A DNA stretch of 12,419 nt, from assembly GCA_018608735.1 (NCBI GenBank), contig JABAYZ010000191.1, positions 1 to 12,419 of the forward strand, given 5' to 3'. The DNA comes from Flavobacteriaceae bacterium. Its GTDB lineage: Bacteria; Bacteroidota; Bacteroidia; Flavobacteriales; Flavobacteriaceae. How positions within the stretch are numbered: position 1 is the stretch's first letter; every line of letters starts with the position of its first letter. The translations under genes and the position numbers were made by a program. Under the pieces are notes generated by a model, which made no database searches, was not told where the DNA came from, and saw only the letters and a list, made by a program, of their open reading frames with translations. This document shows positions 7,337-12,419 of the stretch, piece after piece.

Positions 7337-8833
7337 ATGAAACTCAATTATAAAATTATCTTTCACTTTTTTGGACTACTATTATTGTTCAATGGCGGGT
7401 TTATGTTGTTAGCCGCACTATTGAGTTTTTTTTATAAAGATGGTGCAACTCTGAATTTGCTTTTAGCAGGGGTTTCTGTTTTGGTATTAGGATTGGTGTC
7501 CATGCTGTGTACACGTCATCATACAAAGGAAATGAACAAACGAGAAGGCTATTTGGTCGTAGTTTTTGGTTGGATCGTGATGACCTTATCGGGGACCCTA
7601 CCGTATTTATTTACAGGGGCTATTCCAGACTTTACAAATGCGATCTTCGAAACTATTTCGGGCTATACAACTACAGGATCTACGATATTAAATGATATAG
7701 AAGCACTCCCCAAAGGCGTATTGTTTTGGAGAAGTTTGACCCACTGGATAGGAGGGATGGGGATCATTGTTTTAGCCATTGCAATCCTACCGCTTTTAGG
7801 CATTGGAGGAATGCAGCTGTTTGCTGCGGAAGCACCTGGTCCTAGTGCCGATAAATTACACCCTAGAATTACAGATACTGCCAAACGATTATGGCTCATT
7901 TATTTTGGGTATACAGCCGCTGAAACCTTGTTTTTGTCCTTAGCTGGCATGTCTTTTTTTGATGCGCTCAATCATTCGATGAGTACTTTGTCAACTGGAG
8001 GGTTTTCAACCAAAAATGCTAGTATAGCGCACTGGAATGATACCCCCTTAATTCAGTATATAATTGTGCTATTTATGTTTTTGGCAGGGACTAATTTTGT
8101 GTTGAGTTATTTTGCATTTAAGGGAAAAATAAACAAAATAGTAAATGATGATGAATTCAAATTATATTTTAAACTCATAATAATTTTTAGCCTTATTGTG
8201 GGTGGAATTTTGTGTTACAATACGTTTTTAAGTGAAGCTTCGACATTCGATCATCCTCTAGTTTGGGGTATTGGAGAGGGGGGGTTCAGGCATGGACTTT
8301 TTCAGGTGGTAGCCATTATAACCACTACGGGATTTGTATCTGCTGACTATACCTTATGGTCGCCACTCCTACTTGTGTTTTTCTTTGGATTGATGTTCTT
8401 AGGGGGGTCTGCTGGAAGTACTTCAGGAGGTGTAAAAATAGTCCGCCATTTAGTACTTATTAAAAATGGGTTTTTAGAATTTAAAAGAACCTTACACCCG
8501 AGTGCCGTTTTACCTGTGCGTTACAATAATAAATCGGTTTCAGGTGAGATTGTATTTAATGTGCTTGGATTTTTTATCCTCTATATGCTATCCTTTATCG
8601 TTGGGGCTTTAGGCTTTGCTTTATTAGGTCTTGACTTCGAATCTGCTATTGGTGTTGCTGCCTCAAGTCTAGGTAATGTTGGGCCTGCTATAGGCGAATT
8701 TGGACCATCACATAACTTTTTCGAAATGCCAACTGCTGGGAAATGGTGGGCTGCGTTCTTAATGCTAATTGGTCGATTAGAATTATTTACAGTCCTTATA
8801 CTATTCACCCCTTTCTTCTGGAGAAACCGATAA
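7337..8833 (+). CDS. trkH: Trk potassium uptake system membrane subunit TrkH
   Basis: This 498-residue inner-membrane protein forms the K+ permeation path of the Trk system, regulated by TrkA encoded just upstream. It is highly hydrophobic throughout. The four pore-loop segments that together make the selectivity filter of the SKT superfamily can be read in order: SGYTTTGST, STLSTGGFST, AIITTTGFVS and SSLGNVGPAIGEFG. Other family marks are FRSLTHWIGGMGIIVLAIAI-type helix residues and GGSAGSTSGGVKIVR before the last third. Length is close to E. coli TrkH (483). A GTG three bases upstream (7334) is in frame, but the ATG at 7337 gives the natural start MKLNYK. The gap to trkA is 12 bases. It ends 15 bases from the convergent aminotransferase stop. 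A run of seven G at 8278-8284 encodes part of EGGF and does not break the frame. Confidence 0.94.
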   Translation: MKLNYKIIFHFFGLLLLFNGGFMLLAALLSFFYKDGATLNLLLAGVSVLVLGLVSMLCTRHHTKEMNKREGYLVVVFGWIVMTLSGTLPYLFTGAIPDFTNAIFETISGYTTTGSTILNDIEALPKGVLFWRSLTHWIGGMGIIVLAIAILPLLGIGGMQLFAAEAPGPSADKLHPRITDTAKRLWLIYFGYTAAETLFLSLAGMSFFDALNHSMSTLSTGGFSTKNASIAHWNDTPLIQYIIVLFMFLAGTNFVLSYFAFKGKINKIVNDDEFKLYFKLIIIFSLIVGGILCYNTFLSEASTFDHPLVWGIGEGGFRHGLFQVVAIITTTGFVSADYTLWSPLLLVFFFGLMFLGGSAGSTSGGVKIVRHLVLIKNGFLEFKRTLHPSAVLPVRYNNKSVSGEIVFNVLGFFILYMLSFIVGALGFALLGLDFESAIGVAASSLGNVGPAIGEFGPSHNFFEMPTAGKWWAAFLMLIGRLELFTVLILFTPFFWRNR

Positions 8834-8848
8834 AAATAACGTTTTCCT

Positions 8849-10036
8849 CTAGCTTAACGCTTTTTTAATACGACCGATCGCTTCTATGATTTGATCTTGT
8901 GAAGCTGCATATGATATTCGAATACAATTAGGGTTTCCAAACGCATCTCCTGTTACTGTAGCAACCAAAGCCGCTTCCAATAGATACAATGAAAAATCAG
9001 TTGCATTTTTTATGAGTGTACCATTAAATGTTTTACCAAAAAAGGCTGTCACATCAGGGAATACATAAAACGCACCTTCTGGTGTATTACATGTGAATCC
9101 ATCAATATCTTTTAATAAACTAAGAATCAAATCCCGACGGACTTTAAACTCGTCAATCATGTATTGAACTTTGACAGGTGATGCTTCTAATGCAGTAATT
9201 ACCGCGCGTTGTGCAATACAATTAGCGCCACTTGTGATTTGTCCTTGCATTTTGTTACAAGCACGTGCAATTTCAACAGGGCCTCCTAAAAATCCAATCC
9301 GCCATCCCGTCATTGCAAAGGCTTTTGACACCCCATTAATGGTGATGGTTCTGTCGTACATATCTTCAAATTCAGCCATACTTGCATGGCCTTCTCCAAA
9401 ATTAATATGCTCATAGATTTCATCAGAAACAATATAGATGTTAGGATGATTTTTTAAAACATCAGCAAGTGCTCTTAATTCAGATTTACTGTAAACAGAT
9501 CCGCTTGGGTTACAAGGTGAACTAAACCAAATCATTTTTGTTTTTGGCGTAATTGCAGCTTCTAATTGCTGAGGTGTCATTTTAAAATCATTCTCAATTG
9601 AAGTTACCACTTCTACTGGAACGCCATCCGATAGCTTTACAATATCAGCATAACTTACCCAGTAAGGACAAGGTAAAATAACTTCGTCACCCTGGTTTAG
9701 TAATACCAATGCGACATTGGCTAAACATTGTTTTGCACCTGTAGAGACTACAATTTGAGCCGGCTCATAACTGAGGTTATTATCGCGTTTAAACTTGGTG
9801 ATGATCGCTTGTTTCAATTCCGCATATCCATCTACTGGGGTGTAAGAATTGTAGTTTTCATCGATGGCAGTTTTAGCGGCCTCTTTTATGAAATCGGGAG
9901 TATTAAAGTCAGGTTCCCCTAAACTTAATCCTATAATATCTTTGCCTTCGGCTTTTAATTCTCTTGCTTTTGCCGCCATCGCTAAGGTCGCTGAGGTGGC
10001 CATATTTAAAATTCTTTCAGAAAGTAATTGACTCAT
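8849..10036 (-). CDS. aspB: Aspartate-type pyridoxal-phosphate aminotransferase (class I)
   Basis: This is a 395-residue cytosolic fold-type I aminotransferase resembling the Bacillus/Thermus AspB subgroup (about 390-400 residues). It would transfer amino groups between aspartate (or a related amino acid) and 2-oxoglutarate. Recognisable residues include the GLSLGEPDFNTP segment near the N terminus (36-47), W126 in PCPYWVSY stacking on the cofactor, N176 in SPCNPSGSVY, D205 and Y208 in VSDEIYEH, and the Schiff-base lysine K238 in NGVSKAFAMTGWRIG. R246 lies in the phosphate pocket, and R373 in CIRISYA binds the substrate alpha-carboxylate. Substrate choice (aspartate, glutamate, prephenate or aromatic) cannot be fixed from motifs alone, so the symbol is tentative. 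The ATG at 10036-10034 follows the desaturase stop by 9 bases on the same strand, suggesting cotranscription. It is convergent with trkH, with only 15 bases between. Confidence 0.92.
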   Translation of the reverse strand: MSQLLSERILNMATSATLAMAAKARELKAEGKDIIGLSLGEPDFNTPDFIKEAAKTAIDENYNSYTPVDGYAELKQAIITKFKRDNNLSYEPAQIVVSTGAKQCLANVALVLLNQGDEVILPCPYWVSYADIVKLSDGVPVEVVTSIENDFKMTPQQLEAAITPKTKMIWFSSPCNPSGSVYSKSELRALADVLKNHPNIYIVSDEIYEHINFGEGHASMAEFEDMYDRTITINGVSKAFAMTGWRIGFLGGPVEIARACNKMQGQITSGANCIAQRAVITALEASPVKVQYMIDEFKVRRDLILSLLKDIDGFTCNTPEGAFYVFPDVTAFFGKTFNGTLIKNATDFSLYLLEAALVATVTGDAFGNPNCIRISYAASQDQIIEAIGRIKKALS

Positions 10037-10045
10037 GTGTTAATT

Positions 10046-10963
10046 TTAAGCTGGTATTGCTGTTGCTGGTTTAATTCCCATTTCTTTTAAGTACTTAAAA
10101 TGGGCTATAATTGCTTTTCTTGTCGTTTCAAATTCGTTATATGGCAGGTTAAATTCCAAGGCTGTTTTCTTTACAATTTTAGCGATTTTGCCATAGTGAA
10201 CATGTGAGATGTTTGGAAAAATATGGTGTTCTACTTGGTGGTTTAGACCACCTGTAAACCAATTTACCAATTTATTTTTTGGTGAAAAATTCACTGTAGT
10301 TAGGAGCTGATGAATGGCCCATGTATTTTTCATAGTACCACTAGCTTCTGGCATTGGCATTTCTGCTTCGTCCATGATATGTGCCAATTGAAACACTATA
10401 CTAAGGATTAGTCCAGCGGTATAGTGCATGACGAAAAATCCTAGTAACACTTTGTACCAAGCGATATCCGTAATCAATACAGGAAGAACAATCCATAGGC
10501 TTAAATACACCACTTTTGAAATGACAAGTGTACTCCAATTTAAAATAGGATTAGGGAATTTTCCATAGGAAAGTTTACGTTTCATATAACGCTTCATCTG
10601 TACAAAATCAGTAGTGATTGCCCAGTTAATCGTTAATAAACCGTACAATAAAACAGAGTAAATGTGTTGAAATTTGTGATGACTTTTCCATTCTGTATGT
10701 TTTGTAAATCGCAACACTCGACCTGCATCTAAATCTTCATCATGCCCATGAATATTTGTATAGGTGTGGTGTAATACATTGTGTTGAACTTTCCAGTTGT
10801 ACACATTTCCGGCAAGGATATAAATACTGCCTCCCATAATGTTGTTCACCCAAGGTTTGTTTGAAAATGAGCCGTGATTTCCGTCGTGCATAACATTCAT
10901 GCCAACGCCTGCCATACCAACACCCATGACTACAGTAAATAATATTTGTAACCATCCTGGCAT
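10046..10963 (-). CDS. Membrane fatty acid desaturase, main part of a frameshifted gene
   Basis: This 305-codon frame carries all three histidine boxes of a membrane di-iron fatty acid desaturase: HDGNH (H26, H30), HNVLHH (H61, H65, H66) and HQVEHH (242-247). Glutamine replacing the first histidine of box 3 is typical of front-end (delta-5/delta-6-like) desaturases, but no cytochrome b5 domain is present and regiospecificity is unknown. The hydrophobic stretches between the boxes fit helices that place the di-iron site on the cytoplasmic face. The frame begins at an ATG whose product starts in mid-domain (MPGWLQILFTVVMG), with a TGA in the same frame at 10975-10973. The missing N terminus is encoded one base out of frame at 11147-10964; joining the two gives about 366 residues, a normal length. 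So the gene is either truly broken or the sequence contains an indel error. It is followed after 9 bases by the aminotransferase gene. Confidence 0.85.
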   Translation of the reverse strand: MPGWLQILFTVVMGVGMAGVGMNVMHDGNHGSFSNKPWVNNIMGGSIYILAGNVYNWKVQHNVLHHTYTNIHGHDEDLDAGRVLRFTKHTEWKSHHKFQHIYSVLLYGLLTINWAITTDFVQMKRYMKRKLSYGKFPNPILNWSTLVISKVVYLSLWIVLPVLITDIAWYKVLLGFFVMHYTAGLILSIVFQLAHIMDEAEMPMPEASGTMKNTWAIHQLLTTVNFSPKNKLVNWFTGGLNHQVEHHIFPNISHVHYGKIAKIVKKTALEFNLPYNEFETTRKAIIAHFKYLKEMGIKPATAIPA

Positions 10964-11147
10964 TTGTAAGTATCAAAAAATAAGGGACTAGAAAAATCGA
11001 AAACATGACCACAGTTTTGATCCAAAGTTTCCAATTTCCTGAGCGTTTAATTTTATTTTCTTTAAAATAAGTATTGACTCTACTATTTAATGTTTTAAAA
11101 AACTTAGCAGAATCTGTTCTTGAGAATGTAATAGTTGATTTTGTCAT
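10964..11147 (-). pseudogene. N-terminal fragment of the desaturase, in another frame
   Basis: The ATG at 11147-11145 opens a frame whose first 61 codons read as the missing N terminus of the downstream desaturase. There is a soluble start with ARVNTYF-like residues (NSRVNTYFKENKIKRSGNWK, 21-40), then a first membrane segment (LWIKTVVMFSIFLVPYFLIL, 41-60). After T61 (10967-10965) the frame loses family resemblance and becomes cysteine- and arginine-rich, although it stays open to 10740. The resemblance resumes one base over at the ATG 10963-10961. The frame change is confined to about 10961-10972, because the other frame is closed by TGA at 10975-10973. A -7 promoter element (11192-11185) lies 37 bases upstream of this ATG, so this is the genuine gene start. 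Treat 11147-10046 as one interrupted gene. Confidence 0.78.
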
Positions 11148-11184
11148 GAGTCGAGTTTGTTATTCGTAATCAAAAAATAATAGT

Positions 11185-11192
11185 CAAATATA
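11185..11192 (-). promoter_or_regulatory. Putative -7 promoter element for the desaturase-aminotransferase unit
   Basis: On the minus strand this reads TATATTTG, an exact TAnnTTTG match, 37 bases upstream of the desaturase ATG at 11147. No TTG is seen at the usual -33 distance. It supports 11147, not 10963, as the original start of the desaturase gene. The plus-strand element for rsmG lies 54 bases away, pointing the other way. Confidence 0.5.
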
Positions 11193-11246
11193 AATAATAA
11201 AAAAGTTTAGAGCGTGAGGATTTACAATATTTAACAGATTAATGGC

Positions 11247-11254
11247 TATTTTTG
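11247..11254 (+). promoter_or_regulatory. Putative -7 promoter element for rsmG
   Basis: TATTTTTG is an exact match to TAnnTTTG and ends 18 bases before the rsmG ATG at 11273. The in-frame TTG at 11252-11254 that could be taken as an upstream start lies inside this element, which argues against it. There is no clear TTG at the -33 position. Confidence 0.5.
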
Positions 11255-11272
11255 CGGAAAACATATCTACAC

Positions 11273-11902
11273 ATGCGTTTAATTCAAAAATATTTCCCAA
11301 ATCTTTCAGAAAATCAACTAAAACAGTTTGAAGCATTGCAAGGGCTTTATAACGATTGGAATTCACAAATAAATGTGATCTCACGAAAAGATATTGAGGG
11401 TTTATACTTACGTCATGTGCTGCATTCTCTGTCTATTGCAAAATTAATCCAATTTAAGGACGGGTCAAAACTACTAGATATTGGTACGGGGGGAGGGTTT
11501 CCAGGCATTCCTCTTGCGATTCTTTTTCCTGAAGTTAAATTTCATTTGGTAGATAGCATAAACAAAAAATTGAAGGTTGTCAATGGCGTTGCCAAAAGTT
11601 TAGGTCTAGAAAATGTCTACACCACACATGCTAGAGCTGAAGCCATCAAAGGCCAATATGATTTTATAATTAGTAGGGCTGTAACTACGATGCCCGATTT
11701 TGTAAGTTGGATTAAAAACAGAGTGGCTAAAAAGAGTATCCACCCGATTAAAAACGGTATTCTCTACCTCAAAGGCGGTGACCTGACCGAAGAGTTGAAA
11801 CTCTACACCAAAGCATCGCTCTATGATTTGAGTGACTATTTTGAAGAAGAGTTTTTTGAAACTAAAAAAATCGTACACCTCCCGCTTAAATATAAAGGCT
11901 AA
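11273..11902 (+). CDS. rsmG: 16S rRNA (guanine-527 N7)-methyltransferase RsmG (GidB)
   Basis: RsmG methylates N7 of G527 in 16S rRNA using S-adenosylmethionine; in several bacteria its loss gives low-level streptomycin resistance. From the ATG at 11273 the protein is 209 residues, the usual length for the family. The N-terminal helix region MRLIQKYFPNLSENQLKQF and LYNDWNSQINVISRKD (25-40) are family-typical, followed by LRHVLHSLSIAK. The SAM-binding loop is LDIGTGGGFPGIPLAI (68-83), with the acidic strand end VDSINKK (93-99, D94) and SRAV at 134-137. An in-frame TTG seven codons upstream (11252) would add a non-family extension and overlap the -7 promoter element, so ATG 11273 is preferred. 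The gene is monocistronic in appearance: divergent from the desaturase and followed 28 bases after its stop by a terminator. Confidence 0.96.
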   Translation: MRLIQKYFPNLSENQLKQFEALQGLYNDWNSQINVISRKDIEGLYLRHVLHSLSIAKLIQFKDGSKLLDIGTGGGFPGIPLAILFPEVKFHLVDSINKKLKVVNGVAKSLGLENVYTTHARAEAIKGQYDFIISRAVTTMPDFVSWIKNRVAKKSIHPIKNGILYLKGGDLTEELKLYTKASLYDLSDYFEEEFFETKKIVHLPLKYKG

Positions 11903-11930
11903 CAGCGATAAAATTTGTATTTTAAGCACG

Positions 11931-11954
11931 GCTATCTGAAAAGATGGCTTTTTT
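11931..11954 (+). terminator. Rho-independent terminator after rsmG
   Basis: The stem GCTATCT (11931-11937) pairs with AGATGGC (11942-11948) over 7 base pairs with one G-U pair. It is closed by a GAAA loop (11938-11941) and followed at once by six T (11949-11954). GCAC before the stem and GTGC after the T run are also complementary. The position, 28 bases past the rsmG stop, fits an intrinsic terminator for that gene. Confidence 0.75.
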
Positions 11955-12283
11955 GTGCATTGTTTTAAGTTGAATCTCGTCATAATAAATTATTGGTTTT
12001 AAATCACAAGTTATTTACTATCAACTATTTAGACATTACTTTTGAAGCATTATTTTTGGATACTAACAAAATAGTTTATAGATTTGAGTGACGAAGACCC
12101 CAAGTCTAAATCTTTATAAGCAATTTAACCGAAGTTTTAGATCTAATTTTAGTGAATTACATAATGGAAAAGTTCCGATATCTGCCTGATGAAGGCGGTA
12201 TTAAGACATAAGGGGTTATTGTAATATAGAATTTACATTTGTAATTTGAGGAAAACTAGAATACAATTTTAAGAACTTAAAAA

Positions 12284-12298
12284 TACTGATTATCAGTA
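12284..12298. promoter_or_regulatory. 15-bp perfect dyad, possible operator
   Basis: TACTGAT and ATCAGTA (12284-12290 and 12292-12298) are exact inverted repeats around a single T. The 7-1-7 layout is the one used by Fur-family operators, but the letters do not match Fur, PerR or Zur consensus sites, so no regulator is assigned. It lies about 95 bases upstream of the possible start codon at 12394. Confidence 0.35.
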
Positions 12299-12336
12299 CT
12301 ATATATAAAATAATTAAACCCTAAGACATGTTGGGA

Positions 12337-12358
12337 ATATCGGTACTGGTACCGATAT
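12337..12358. promoter_or_regulatory. 22-bp dyad with two perfect 10-bp arms, likely operator
   Basis: ATATCGGTAC (12337-12346) and GTACCGATAT (12349-12358) are exact reverse complements separated by only TG. A two-base loop is too tight for an RNA hairpin without opening central pairs, so a binding site for a dimeric DNA-binding protein is the likelier reading. A near-consensus -7 element (TAGTTGTG, 12363-12370) follows 4 bases later and the possible ATG at 12394 lies 35 bases beyond the dyad. A bound protein would therefore cover the -33 region. The regulator is unknown. Confidence 0.5.
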
Positions 12359-12393
12359 ACAGTAGTTGTGTGCCATATAAAAACTGACCGCAA

Positions 12394-12419
12394 ATGAAAG
12401 ACGAAAAAATATTCTCAAC
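12394..12419 (+). CDS. Possible start of a gene cut by the window edge
   Basis: An ATG at 12394 opens a frame (MKDEKIFS, eight full codons) that runs off the window. The start is lysine-rich, as many flavobacterial genes are, and is preceded by a -7-like element 24 bases upstream and by a 22-bp dyad. Eight codons are too few to identify a product or to prove the gene is real. Confidence 0.3.

Larger units (their letters stand above)
11955..12393 (+). other. Gene-free AT-rich intergenic region
   Basis: About 440 bases with no reading frame that resembles a protein on either strand, no tRNA and no tandem repeats. It contains three exact TAnnTTTG strings on the plus strand (12037-12044, 12051-12058, 12234-12241), none with a TTG at -33 spacing; in DNA this AT-rich some are expected by chance. 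It also holds a weak hairpin at 12182-12198 (CTGCCT/AGGCGG around a 5-base loop) and two dyads near the right end, listed separately. It probably carries the regulatory region of a plus-strand gene beginning near or beyond the window edge. Confidence 0.6.

Noticed and set aside
8278..8284. A run of seven G in trkH as a possible phase-variation tract
   Set aside because: Seven is short for a switching tract, it encodes sensible EGGF in an intact frame, and similar G runs occur in trkH (8402-8407) and in the rsmG SAM loop.
10974..10980. A T TTT TTG slippery heptamer suggesting programmed -1 frameshifting in the desaturase gene
   Set aside because: The second part of the gene lies in the +1 frame relative to the first, so a -1 slip would not reach it. 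The heptamer also lies upstream of a TGA in the target frame.
10740..11147. A 135-residue frame that could be taken as a separate small protein
   Set aside because: Only its first 61 codons have sense as a desaturase N terminus. The remainder overlaps the desaturase's own conserved histidine-box region in another frame and is an out-of-frame readthrough.
11252..11272. An upstream TTG start adding seven residues to RsmG
   Set aside because: The TTG is the tail of an exact -7 promoter element, and the ATG at 11273 gives the usual RsmG N terminus and length.
11606..11983. A 125-residue minus-strand frame
   Set aside because: It lies antisense to most of the second half of rsmG, has no recognisable domain, and fits a shadow of the real gene.
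12080..12113. AGATTT and AAATCT 22 bases apart as an RNA structure
   Set aside because: Only six AT-rich bases pair cleanly and the inner part does not continue the stem, as expected by chance in this composition.
12182..12198. A hairpin (CTGCCT/AGGCGG) as a terminator or small RNA
   Set aside because: It has only six pairs, one a G-U pair, and no T run follows. There is no supporting promoter or conserved structure.

Overview
The window looks like a chromosomal housekeeping stretch from a marine-type member of the Flavobacteriaceae (Bacteroidota). The evidence is AT-rich DNA, genes without Shine-Dalgarno sequences, several copies of the Bacteroidota -7 promoter element TAnnTTTG, and proteins typical of the phylum: a lipoprotein form of TamA (TamL), the type IX secretion/gliding protein PorT/SprT, and UbiE acting in menaquinone synthesis. 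Protein identities rest on reading motifs by eye; no database search was possible.

Layout, left to right. 1-974 (minus): class II fructose-bisphosphate aldolase, its 3' end cut off by the window edge, with a promoter at 998-1029. 1088-3643 (minus): TamL, an outer-membrane BamA-superfamily lipoprotein with a TTG start. 3705-4421 (plus): TrmH/SpoU-family RNA 2'-O-methyltransferase, divergent from tamL and ending one base from the convergent porT. 5870-5142 then 5136-4423 (minus): a ubiE-porT pair with a 5-base gap. 5978-7324 and 7337-8833 (plus): a trkA-trkH potassium uptake operon. 11147-10046 then 10036-8849 (minus): a fatty acid desaturase broken by a frameshift, followed after 9 bases by an aspartate-type aminotransferase. 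11273-11902 (plus): rsmG (16S rRNA m7G methyltransferase), followed by a hairpin/T-run terminator. 11955-12393 is a gene-free AT-rich stretch with two DNA dyads, and a new reading frame may begin at 12394.

Functionally the genes cover glycolysis/gluconeogenesis (fba), envelope assembly and secretion (tamL, porT), respiratory quinone (ubiE), K+ uptake (trkAH), membrane lipid unsaturation (desaturase), amino-acid metabolism (aminotransferase) and RNA modification (spoU-type enzyme, rsmG). I see no mobile element, CRISPR array, tRNA, rRNA or defence system. I do not find a convincing new biological system. The points most worth checking are the desaturase frameshift, the near-perfect 22-bp dyad near the right edge, and the TTG start of tamL.
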